Assembly: GCA_004557735.1 (NCBI GenBank)
Contig: SFFV01000035.1
Coordinates: 1 to 12,468, forward strand
Reading direction: 5' to 3'
DNA length: 12,468 bases
DNA from: Clostridiales bacterium
Lineage (GTDB): Bacteria; Bacillota; Clostridia; Oscillospirales; Oscillospiraceae
Shown: in pieces, positions 1 to 5,205 of the stretch
How the letters are laid out: each line of letters starts with the position of its first letter
Position numbering within the stretch: the stretch's first letter is position 1
Notes under the pieces: generated by a model
The model's database searches: none
Told to the model about the DNA's origin: nothing
The model's input: only the letters and a program-made list of their open reading frames with translations
Made by a program: the position numbers and the translations under genes

Positions 1-34
1 CATCTCGACGTGCGTCTTTCTTCCATTCTTCCAT
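1..34 (-). CDS. Start of a leftward gene, truncated by window edge
   Basis: On the minus strand an ATG at 34-32 opens a frame reading MEEWKKDARRD up to the window edge. A GGGGGTG Shine-Dalgarno-like sequence lies at 47-41, six bases before the ATG, which is the main support. Only 11 residues are visible, so the product cannot be named. It would be co-oriented with, and downstream of, the iron alcohol dehydrogenase, separated from it by the hairpin at 100-126. Confidence 0.42.
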   Translation of the reverse strand, partial: MEEWKKDARRD

Positions 35-85
35 AACAACACCCCCGTTCCTATTTTACCAGAAACGGAGGCCCTTGGGTAGTTT

Positions 86-99
86 TTTGACAAGCTGAA
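86..99 (-). repeat. 14-nt terminator-adjacent motif, copy A
   Basis: The plus-strand sequence TTTGACAAGCTGAA directly touches the hairpin at 100-126 with no spacer. In the minus-strand direction, leaving the alcohol dehydrogenase gene, it reads hairpin then TTCAGCTTGTCAAA. The same motif touches the hairpins at 4532-4557 (one mismatch) and 12300-12327 (exact). Its repetition next to three unrelated hairpins indicates a repeat family rather than chance. Confidence 0.7.
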
Positions 100-126
100 C
101 TGACGCCTCCGAAACGGAGGCGTCAG
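100..126 (-). terminator. Hairpin after the Fe-ADH gene
   Basis: A perfect 12-bp stem (100-111 with 115-126) closes a 3-nt loop, 14 bases after the alcohol dehydrogenase stop codon. No proper U-tract follows. Instead the 14-nt motif TTCAGCTTGTCAAA comes immediately after on the minus strand, then a short A-run. It is probably the transcription end of the gene. The missing U-tract is odd and is shared with the hairpins at 4532-4557 and 12300-12327, each read in its own gene's direction. Confidence 0.65.
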
Positions 127-140
127 CTGTATCAGGGGTT

Positions 141-1346
141 TTACATGGCCAGACGGAAGATGTTCACGACGTCCTCCGTATAGATGCGCTTTACGCAGCC
201 GACGGAGCCGTCCTCGCGGCCGGAGCGGACGCGGCGCGCCATTTTGTAGAGGACTTCGTCGTCCAGATACTTTTCGACCTTCGGCAGCTCATGGATGCGG
301 GTGGGCAGACCGATGTAGCGGATCCAATCCTCCAGCGCCTGGATGCCCTGCTCGATGGTGCGGTCGGGATTTTCAAAGTCCATGGGAACGCCCATCACGC
401 GGGTGGCCCACTTCAGGAAGATGTTGCGCTGCTCTTTGTAAACGTACTTCATCCATGCCAGCGTGATGACGGCGATGCCGGCGCCGTGGGTCACGCCGAA
501 CTCGGCGGACAGCTCATGCTCGATGGGGTGGGTGGCCCAGTCGCCCGTGCGGCCGATACCGGTCAGATCGTTGTGGGAGAGCGTGCCGGCGATCATGATG
601 CTGGCGCGGGCGTCGTAGTTCAGAGGATCTTCCTTCAGCACGCGGCCGCAGTACAGGCAGGTGTGGAAGATGGCCTCGCACAGGCGGTCGGTGAGCTCCA
701 TGTTCTCGGTCTGGGGCGTAAAGTAGCGCTCGAGAGAGTGGGACATGATGTCCATGCAGCCGCAGGCCGTCTGGAACGGGGGCAGAGAGAGCGTAAGCTC
801 GGGATTCTCGATGGCGAACACGGGGCGGTTGATGTCGTTGTCGCAGAAGCGTTTGAGATTTTCGTCGTCCTTCGAGATAACGCAGCTGTTGGAAGCTTCG
901 CTGCCGGTGGCGGAAATGGTAAGGATGACGCCGATGGGCGTGCTCTTCGTCGGGGCCCAATATCCGTCCTCATGCTTAATGAAGAAGTCCCAAACGTCGC
1001 CGTCGTATTTCAGACCCATGGCGATCGCCTTGCAGGTGTCGATGATCGCGCCGCCGCCGATGGCCAGAAGGAAGTCCACGCCTTCCTTTTTGCCGAGAGC
1101 AACGCCGTCGTGTACACGTCCGATGTCCGGATTCGGCTTGATTCCGGTGAACGGGAACGCCTTCAGTCCCGCGCCGCGGAGCATGCCGCAGACACGCTCG
1201 AGCAGGTCCGTGTTCTCCGCGAAATAGGTGTCGCACGCCACGAGCACCGTGGTGCCGCCGTAAGCCTTAACTAATTCCGGGGTCTTTTCAATGGAGTTCC
1301 GGCCAATGACCAGCTGGGTGGGGCTGAGAAAAGAACAATCGTTCAT
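141..1346 (-). CDS. Iron-containing alcohol dehydrogenase, YqhD/BdhA type
   Basis: This 401-residue cytoplasmic NAD(P)H-dependent group III dehydrogenase interconverts short aldehydes and primary alcohols. The N-terminal nucleotide-binding half carries GGGAIID (97-103). The C-terminal helical half carries the metal ligands expected for the family: Asp199 and His203 in MDIMSH, His273 in GDWATH, and His287 in GVTHG, with spacing like YqhD. Length is usual for YqhD/BdhA butanol dehydrogenases. The ATG at 1346 is chosen for the GAGGAGAG ribosome binding site at 1353-1360. It is transcribed divergently from the aminotransferase/UxaA operon, from a good promoter at 1412-1440. The context suggests it reduces an aldehyde made by that operon or the AldA operon, regenerating NAD(P)+. 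Substrate is not predictable; the fold and family are secure. Confidence 0.95.
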   Translation of the reverse strand: MNDCSFLSPTQLVIGRNSIEKTPELVKAYGGTTVLVACDTYFAENTDLLERVCGMLRGAGLKAFPFTGIKPNPDIGRVHDGVALGKKEGVDFLLAIGGGAIIDTCKAIAMGLKYDGDVWDFFIKHEDGYWAPTKSTPIGVILTISATGSEASNSCVISKDDENLKRFCDNDINRPVFAIENPELTLSLPPFQTACGCMDIMSHSLERYFTPQTENMELTDRLCEAIFHTCLYCGRVLKEDPLNYDARASIMIAGTLSHNDLTGIGRTGDWATHPIEHELSAEFGVTHGAGIAVITLAWMKYVYKEQRNIFLKWATRVMGVPMDFENPDRTIEQGIQALEDWIRYIGLPTRIHELPKVEKYLDDEVLYKMARRVRSGREDGSVGCVKRIYTEDVVNIFRLAM

Positions 1347-1395
1347 GATACACTCTCCTCATTTTTTGATATTTTTCCGCTTCCGGCGAAGCAGA

Positions 1396-1412
1396 TGTTT
1401 ATGTGTTAAACA
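1396..1412. promoter_or_regulatory. Palindrome TGTTTA-N5-TAAACA, candidate operator
   Basis: Perfect 6-bp arms (1396-1401 and 1407-1412) flank a 5-nt centre. The site touches the -10 hexamer of the minus-strand ADH promoter and covers its predicted transcription start near 1405, where a repressor would block initiation. The regulator is unknown. A short AT-rich dyad can occur by chance in this region. Confidence 0.4.
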
Positions 1413-1440
1413 GTATAAAACCTCAACGGAAAGAAATCAA
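1412..1440 (-). promoter_or_regulatory. Sigma-70-type promoter of the Fe-ADH gene
   Basis: On the minus strand TTGATT (1440-1435) and TATACT (1417-1412) are separated by exactly 17 bases, matching the housekeeping consensus at 4/6 and 5/6 positions. Predicted start is near 1405, giving a leader of about 60 bases before the ATG at 1346. Confidence 0.6.
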
Positions 1441-1548
1441 TAGAGCCGCGCCGAACAATTCAGATAAAAAATCGCCGAATTATATGTGCGATTTGAACAA
1501 AATTAGGAAATTTATACTATTTCTATATATATAACTGCAAAAAAGCGG

Positions 1549-1577
1549 TTGCAACGTTCGAGTATTTGTGCTATTTT
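1549..1577 (+). promoter_or_regulatory. Candidate promoter of the aminotransferase-UxaA operon
   Basis: TTGCAA (1549-1554) is followed after 17 bases by TATTTT (1572-1577), preceded by TGC, which gives an extended -10. The -10 matches consensus at only 4/6. The start would be near 1584, leaving a leader of roughly 100 bases that contains the GTTTA/TAAAC dyad at 1604-1622. Confidence 0.42.
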
Positions 1578-1681
1578 CAATTCAGGCAAGATTGTTTCAA
1601 TAAGTTTAGTCACCGAATAAACACCGCCGTATTAAGAAGCCGTTAATCCGCGGCATTGCTTTGGGGAAAGAATGGTGTCGC

Positions 1682-2854
1682 ATGAAAACAAATCTGGAGT
1701 ATGTAGAGCGGCGCGGAACGAGCTGCAAGAAATGGGATAACCAGACCGCCATGTTCGGAACGGACGGCCTGATGGGTCTCTGGGTCGCCGACATGGATTT
1801 CCGGGCGGCGGAGCCTATCATCGAAGCGCTGCACAAGGCGGTGGACTTTGGGGTATTCGGCTATGTGTACCCGTGGGACGCATACTATAAGGCCGTCATG
1901 GATTGGGAAAGAGACCGGCACGGCTACCATATAGAAAAAGATTGGCTCTGTTTCGCTCCCGGCGTCGTTCCGGGCTTCAATTGGCTGATGATGGCCAACT
2001 CCGAGCCGGGCGACAGCGTGCTCGTCCTCACCCCCAGCTATTATCCGATGCTGGAGGCCCCCGTCAAAAACGGCCGGAAGCTGGTGACGAGCGATCTTGT
2101 GGTGGTCGACGGGACGCTGCGGGTCGATTTCGCAGATTTTGAAAAGAAGATCGCGGAAAACCGCGTCAAGGTGTTCCTGCTCTGCTCGCCCCACAACCCC
2201 TCGGGCCGCGTGTGGGAGGAAGACGAGCTGCGCCGCATGATGGACATCTGCCGGAAGTACGGCGTGTACGTCGTTTCGGACGAGATCCATCAGGACATCG
2301 TTTTCGGCGGCCGGAAGCACATTCCCACCGCCACCGTGGGCGACTACGACGATATGCTCGCGACGCTGATCGCCGCGAGCAAAACGTTCAACCTCGCGGG
2401 TCTGCAGAACGCGTCCGTGATCATTCCGGACGCGGCCGGCCGGGCCAGATACGAAGCTCTCACGGCGGGCATCCGCGTACTGTACGGCAACACGTTCGGC
2501 TATGTGGCCGCCGAAACGGCCTACAAGACCGGCGTTCCCTGGCTGGAAGAGGTGCTGCGCGTCATCGGTGAGAACGAAAAAATCGTCCGAAAAACACTGA
2601 CGGAAGGCGTCCCGGGCGTTTTCATCCCGGAGCTGCAGGGCACCTATCTTCTCTGGCTGGACTTTTCCCGGTGCCTGCGCCCGGAGGAAATGCCGGACTT
2701 CTTTGAAACGAAGTGCGGTCTGGCCATGGATTACGGCAATTGGTTCGGCGGCAGCCCGTGCTGCGTGCGGATGAATCTGGCAACGCGCCGGGAGAACATC
2801 GAAAAAGCAGCCGCGGCGATCGTCCGCGAGTACAGAAAATTGGGGAGGGCATAA
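1682..2854 (+). CDS. MalY/PatB-family PLP enzyme (C-S beta-lyase or aminotransferase)
   Basis: A 390-residue fold-type I PLP enzyme of class I/II aminotransferase type. The hallmark WVADMDF (34-40) identifies the MalY/PatB branch, whose known members are cystathionine/cysteine-S-conjugate beta-lyases releasing pyruvate, ammonia and a thiol. HNPSGR (171-176) and SDEIH (199-203) are cofactor-binding segments, and Lys234 in AASKTFN is the expected Schiff-base lysine. Length is typical. The ATG at 1682 is preferred, with GGGGAAAG at 1663-1670 as its ribosome binding site; an in-frame TTG at 1661 would add 7 residues but use up that site. It is first in an operon, one base before the UxaA small subunit, so its product or substrate probably connects to that lyase. 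Whether it transaminates or eliminates cannot be told from motifs. Confidence 0.9.
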   Translation: MKTNLEYVERRGTSCKKWDNQTAMFGTDGLMGLWVADMDFRAAEPIIEALHKAVDFGVFGYVYPWDAYYKAVMDWERDRHGYHIEKDWLCFAPGVVPGFNWLMMANSEPGDSVLVLTPSYYPMLEAPVKNGRKLVTSDLVVVDGTLRVDFADFEKKIAENRVKVFLLCSPHNPSGRVWEEDELRRMMDICRKYGVYVVSDEIHQDIVFGGRKHIPTATVGDYDDMLATLIAASKTFNLAGLQNASVIIPDAAGRARYEALTAGIRVLYGNTFGYVAAETAYKTGVPWLEEVLRVIGENEKIVRKTLTEGVPGVFIPELQGTYLLWLDFSRCLRPEEMPDFFETKCGLAMDYGNWFGGSPCCVRMNLATRRENIEKAAAAIVREYRKLGRA

Positions 2855-2855
2855 C

Positions 2856-3161
2856 ATGGCAGGTCCCGCGTTGAATATCGCGCTGAAGGTGGACGAAAAG
2901 GACAATGTTTCCACCATATTCTCCAACAACAGCACGGCCGGATCCGAAGTCACGGTCCGGGATAAGAAAGGTCATACGCAGGTGATAACGCTTCTCAGCA
3001 GCGTTCCCTACGGCCACAAGATCGCCATCCGCGACATCAAAAAGGGCGAACACATCATCAAATACGGCGAATCCATCGGCGCCGCTACCGTAGACATCCC
3101 CTGCGGAGAGTACGTCCATGTGCATAACATGGAGGCGCTCCGGGGCCGCGGCGATCTGTAA
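2856..3161 (+). CDS. UxaA-family lyase, small subunit (SAF domain)
   Basis: This 101-residue protein is essentially one SAF domain, as found at the N-terminus of altronate and galactarate dehydratases and as separate subunit SuyA of sulfolactate sulfo-lyase. The diagnostic stretch runs from about residue 52 to 92, with GHKIAIRDIKKGE, then YGESIGAA, then the GEYVHVHNM end. It is expected to pair with the large subunit encoded 17 bases downstream. The ATG follows GGGGAGG at 2842-2848, and the aminotransferase stop lies one base upstream, so translation is probably coupled. UxaA-type enzymes eliminate water (or sulfite in SuyAB) from 2-hydroxy acids. Which of these applies here is open. Confidence 0.9.
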   Translation: MAGPALNIALKVDEKDNVSTIFSNNSTAGSEVTVRDKKGHTQVITLLSSVPYGHKIAIRDIKKGEHIIKYGESIGAATVDIPCGEYVHVHNMEALRGRGDL

Positions 3162-3178
3162 AATAAGGAGAAAACGAT

Positions 3179-4357
3179 ATGGGATACTCTTTTATGGGTT
3201 ATAAGCGGCCGGACGGCCGGTACGGAAGCCGGAATCTCGTGGCGGTCATTCCCAGCGTGATCTGCGCGAACGACGTCGGTCAGGCGATCTGCCGTCAGGT
3301 ACAGGGTACGGTCGGCTTTTTCCACCACCAGGGCTGCTGCCAGCTGCCGCTGGATCTTCGGAGAGTTACGGACACGCTCATCAGTCTGGGCAAAGGCCCG
3401 AACGTGGCCGCGGTGCTCGTCGTCAGTCTCGGCTGCGAGGGGACCGACACCGACCGGCTGGTCCGTGAGATCGAAGCGACCGGAAAGCCGGTAAAAAAGA
3501 TCGCCATTCAGGAGCTCGGCGGAACGTCCTGCGCGATCAAGGCCGGCATCGACGCGGCGCAGGAGCTTGCCATGTACGCCTCCGGCCTGCAGAGAGAACC
3601 GGCGGACATCTCCAACGTCGTCATGTCCATCAAGTGCGGCGCCTCGGACACGACCTCCGGCATGGCGTCGAACTGCGTGATCGGCTACGTTGCCGACAAG
3701 ATGGTCGATCTCGGCGCAACGGTCGTGTTCGGCGAGACCACGGAGTTCCTCGGCGGCGAACACATTCTCGCCAACCGCGCCGTCGGCGGGCCGGACGGGC
3801 CGGTCGGCTGCAAGATCTATGACATCGTCAAAAAGATGGAGGACCGCGCCAAATCCATCGGCGAGGACATGCGCGGCGGCCAGCCCACGCCCGGCAACAT
3901 CGCCGGCGGCCTGTCGAGCATCGAGGAAAAGAGTCTCGGCGCCATCGTGAAGTCCGGCCACCGCCCCATTCAGGGCGTTCTGGAATACCCGCAGTTCGTC
4001 GAGAACGAAAAGGGCCTCTGGATCAAGGACACGCCGGGCCGCGAGCCGGAGATCCTCACGGGCATGGCAGCCACCGGCGCGCAGTTCATGCTCTTCTCCA
4101 CGGGCCGCGGAGCCCCCCAGGGCTTCCCGTCCATGCCGGTCATCAAAATCTGCGGCAACCCGAATACATACGAACACCTCAAGCACGACATGGATCTGAA
4201 CGCCGGCCGGATCATTACCGGCGAAGCCTCCATCGAGGAGGTCGGGGAAGAGGCGTTCCGGAAGCTTCTGGCGGTGCTGAACGGCGAAATGACCCGCAAC
4301 GAGTCGCTGAGCTATTTCGGCTCGATGGACATTTTCTGCCTCGGCCCCGTGATCTGA
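3179..4357 (+). CDS. UxaA-family lyase, large subunit (altronate dehydratase/SuyB-like)
   Basis: This 392-residue protein matches the catalytic domain of altronate/galactarate dehydratases. Visible family motifs are GYKRPDGRYGSRN (7-19), HHQGCCQ (49-55), GCEGTD (85-90), KCGASDTTSG (152-161), ETTE (186-189) and GGEH (192-195). The conserved Cys, His and Glu residues in these segments fit a metal-dependent hydro-lyase. It is encoded apart from its SAF domain, as in SuyAB and in split 'altronate dehydratases' of Firmicutes; UxaA itself is a single fused chain of about 495 residues. The ATG at 3179 has AAGGAG at 3165-3170. Likely substrates are a 2-hydroxy acid (sugar acid) or a sulfonated one such as sulfolactate. 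Family call is secure, substrate is not. Confidence 0.92.
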   Translation: MGYSFMGYKRPDGRYGSRNLVAVIPSVICANDVGQAICRQVQGTVGFFHHQGCCQLPLDLRRVTDTLISLGKGPNVAAVLVVSLGCEGTDTDRLVREIEATGKPVKKIAIQELGGTSCAIKAGIDAAQELAMYASGLQREPADISNVVMSIKCGASDTTSGMASNCVIGYVADKMVDLGATVVFGETTEFLGGEHILANRAVGGPDGPVGCKIYDIVKKMEDRAKSIGEDMRGGQPTPGNIAGGLSSIEEKSLGAIVKSGHRPIQGVLEYPQFVENEKGLWIKDTPGREPEILTGMAATGAQFMLFSTGRGAPQGFPSMPVIKICGNPNTYEHLKHDMDLNAGRIITGEASIEEVGEEAFRKLLAVLNGEMTRNESLSYFGSMDIFCLGPVI

Positions 4358-4369
4358 CGGAAACAAAAA

Positions 4370-4402
4370 AACGGGAACCGCCTTTCGGCGGTTCCCGCGG
4401 AA
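4370..4402 (-). repeat. 33-nt terminator duplication, copy 1
   Basis: These 33 bases recur identically at 4530-4562, exactly 160 bases away, flanking the repeat element at 4403-4529. The unit contains a complete hairpin. Such exact flanking duplication looks like a target-site duplication, though it is unusually long. Confidence 0.85.
4372..4397 (-). terminator. Terminator hairpin with U-tract on the minus strand
   Basis: An 11-bp perfect stem (4372-4382 with 4387-4397) with a 4-nt loop is preceded on the plus strand by seven A. Read leftward it is therefore a hairpin followed by TTTTTTTGTTT, a classical intrinsic terminator for the MarR gene. Rightward it lies 14 bases after the UxaA large subunit stop but has no U-tract, because the repeat element begins there. 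Confidence 0.75.
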
Positions 4403-4529
4403 CCTGAAAAAGCTGGCGGAATGGAGTTGGAATAACTCCTTTTTCCACCTCATTGCTTCCCTTATTCTGCTATTTATGCTGAAGTCCCCGCTTTCGCCTA
4501 ACGAAAACAGGGACTTCTTTGACAAGTTG
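4403..4529 (-). repeat. ~128-bp terminator-associated repeat, copy 1
   Basis: This element matches the reverse complement of 12329-12457 with three substitutions and one single-base indel (about 97% identity). It contains a long stem-loop with 8-bp arms GAAGTCCC (4481-4488) and GGGACTTC (4510-4517) plus partial inner pairing, and a short dyad at 4423-4439. One end is the 14-nt motif touching the hairpin at 4532; the other touches a second copy of that same hairpin. No clear terminal inverted repeats and no conserved reading frame exist. It could be a small non-autonomous mobile repeat or a structured 3'-end element. Confidence 0.85.
4423..4444 (+). terminator. Weak intrinsic terminator inside the repeat
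   Basis: GGAGTT (4423-4428) pairs with AACTCC (4434-4439) around a 5-nt loop and is followed by five T. On the plus strand it could end transcription of the UxaA operon, replacing the U-tract missing after the hairpin at 4372-4397. The 6-bp stem is short, so strength is doubtful. Confidence 0.35.
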
Positions 4530-4562
4530 AACGGGAACCGCCTTTCGGCGGTTCCCGCGGAA
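4530..4562 (-). repeat. 33-nt terminator duplication, copy 2
   Basis: Identical to 4370-4402. It holds the hairpin nearest the MarR stop codon and lies at the motif-bearing end of the repeat element. Confidence 0.85.
4532..4557 (-). terminator. Hairpin after the MarR gene
   Basis: An 11-bp stem (4532-4542 with 4547-4557) with a 4-nt loop lies 24 bases after the MarR stop. On the minus strand it is followed by TTCAACTTGTCAAA rather than a U-tract. The identical hairpin at 4372-4397 retains the U-tract, suggesting this was the original MarR terminator, split by the repeat. Confidence 0.6.
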
Positions 4563-4581
4563 GAAGCTCCCGAGAAAAAGC

Positions 4582-5043
4582 TCAGCGGTCCAGACGGCGG
4601 TGGATCTGCACCCACGCCTTCAGGATGGTCCAGGCGGAGTTGACCTCCTCCGGTGAATACAGCTCGCAAAGAGCCTTGTAGCTCTTTCCGAAATGAAGCG
4701 TGTCGACCTGCTTGTGAGCGGTGTGGAGCTGAAGTCCCTTTTCGGTGGGGAACAGCAGATAGACGCGGTTGCTCTGCGGGCTGGTCTCTTTCCGCACCAG
4801 ACCCTTTTCCGTCAGCTTTTTCAGCATCTGCGAAATGGCGCCCTTCGTTTTCCCGTAATCGTTCGCAAGCTGCGTAACGGAAATGCCGGGGTTGTCGACG
4901 ATGTACGACAGCGTATGGACTTCCGCGGACGTGTAAGGCTCTCCGGTCCCATAGTCATGGGGAACGGAGCAAAGATGGAGCGTTGCCGCCTGATGCAGAA
5001 TATCCGATGCTTCATATATTGAAATTTTGCGACCGTTAGCCAT
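4582..5043 (-). CDS. MarR-family transcriptional regulator
   Basis: A 153-residue winged-helix repressor-type protein. After an N-terminal dimerisation helix, the DNA-binding region spans about residues 38-105: SAEVHTLSYIVDNPG, then VTQLANDYGKTKGAISQMLKKL as recognition helices, then the wing around KETSPQSNRVYLLFPTEKG. A C-terminal helix pair completes the dimer interface. Length is typical. The ATG at 5043 has GAGGGAGA at 5047-5054 as ribosome binding site. It is divergent from the TRAP operon with 162 bases between, so it is the natural candidate to control that operon and itself in response to the imported substrate or an intermediate. Ligand and polarity of control are unknown. Confidence 0.92.
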   Translation of the reverse strand: MANGRKISIYEASDILHQAATLHLCSVPHDYGTGEPYTSAEVHTLSYIVDNPGISVTQLANDYGKTKGAISQMLKKLTEKGLVRKETSPQSNRVYLLFPTEKGLQLHTAHKQVDTLHFGKSYKALCELYSPEEVNSAWTILKAWVQIHRRLDR

Positions 5044-5055
5044 GTTATCTCCCTC

Positions 5056-5065
5056 AAAACGTTTA
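5056..5065. promoter_or_regulatory. Palindromic AAAACGTTTA box, site 1
   Basis: A CG-centred palindrome in the MarR 5' leader. A near-identical box, AAAACGTTTT, lies at 5122-5131, 66 bases away across the divergent promoters. CG-centred AACGTT cores resemble LacI-family operators, but no such regulator is in the window. Confidence 0.35.
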
Positions 5066-5076
5066 GTTGCTTACTA
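5064..5076. promoter_or_regulatory. Candidate MarR autoregulatory operator
   Basis: TAGT (5064-5067) and ACTA (5073-5076) form a short dyad with a 5-nt centre. It lies just downstream of the MarR -10 and over the predicted start near 5071. MarR proteins commonly bind AT-rich TAGT/ACTA-type dyads over their own promoters. The arms are short. Confidence 0.35.
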
Positions 5077-5077
5077 T

Positions 5078-5105
5078 ATTATCCTTTTTTGTTTTTCTTT
5101 GTCAA
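5078..5105 (-). promoter_or_regulatory. Promoter of the MarR gene
   Basis: On the minus strand a perfect TTGACA (5105-5100) and GATAAT (5083-5078, 5/6 consensus) are separated by 16 bases of A-rich sequence. This is the best promoter in the window and should be strong unless repressed. Confidence 0.65.
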
Positions 5106-5121
5106 TGGGTTTATTCGGAAA

Positions 5122-5131
5122 AAAACGTTTT
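5122..5131. promoter_or_regulatory. Palindromic AAAACGTTTT box, site 2
   Basis: A perfect 10-bp palindrome on the TRAP side of the divergent region, matching the box at 5056-5065 in nine of ten positions. It lies upstream of the candidate TRAP promoter. Confidence 0.38.
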
Positions 5132-5149
5132 GGGGCTGCCAAATTTTAG

Positions 5150-5178
5150 AACAAGCTTACCGATACGGCAAGCATGTT
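5150..5178. promoter_or_regulatory. 29-bp palindrome upstream of the TRAP operon
   Basis: Two 13-base arms around a 3-nt ATA centre pair at 11 of 13 positions: AACA-x-GCTT-x-CCG on the left, CGG-x-AAGC-x-TGTT on the right. It ends 15 bases before the ribosome binding site of the TRAP binding protein and overlaps the candidate promoter at 5157-5184. Its length and symmetry fit a dimeric repressor site; a leader hairpin is the alternative, but it has two internal mismatches and no U-tract. Confidence 0.6.
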
Positions 5179-5184
5179 TATATT
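5157..5184 (+). promoter_or_regulatory. Weak candidate promoter of the TRAP operon
   Basis: TATATT at 5179-5184 is a good -10 (5/6), but the -35 at 5157-5162 (TTACCG) is poor at 16-bp spacing. The start would be near 5191, giving a very short leader that still contains the GGAGG at 5194-5198. A poor -35 covered by the large palindrome would fit a regulated promoter. Confidence 0.28.
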
Positions 5185-5205
5185 TGTAAAAATGGAGGAA
5201 AAATC

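Larger units (their letters stand above)
1347..1681. other. AT-rich divergent intergenic region
   Basis: This 335-base stretch separates the Fe-ADH (leftward) and aminotransferase (rightward) genes. It is clearly AT-richer than the flanking genes, contains no convincing gene, and holds a promoter for each direction. It also has several short dyads: GCTTC/GAAGC at 1379-1392 in the ADH leader, TGTTTA/TAAACA at 1396-1412, AAATCGC/GCGATTT at 1469-1475 and 1488-1494, and GTTTA/TAAAC at 1604-1608 and 1618-1622. The last two are possible operators with no assigned regulator. Confidence 0.7.

Noticed and set aside
1469..1494. AAATCGC/GCGATTT inverted repeat as a terminator or riboswitch
   Set aside because: The 7-bp arms are separated by 12 bases, no U-tract follows, and it lies upstream of the candidate promoter at 1549-1577. 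At most it is a protein-binding dyad.
1643..2953. Long open frame on the minus strand opposite the MalY/PatB-like gene
   Set aside because: It is antisense to a gene with clear motifs, has a low-complexity His/Arg/Val-rich composition, and arises from GC-rich third positions. Similar long antisense frames opposite 3179-4357, 6997-8334, 8738-10186 and 10688-12280 were dropped for the same reason.
4403..4529. Repeat as a classical MITE with terminal inverted repeats
   Set aside because: The two ends do not form a convincing inverted pair, and the far end of the second copy shows no matching duplication in the visible bases. Mobility is therefore kept as a hypothesis only.
5089..5205. N-terminal extension of the TRAP binding protein
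   Set aside because: It would place the 29-bp palindrome in coding sequence and bury a normal lipoprotein signal peptide. The ATG at 5206 has a GGAGG at the right distance.
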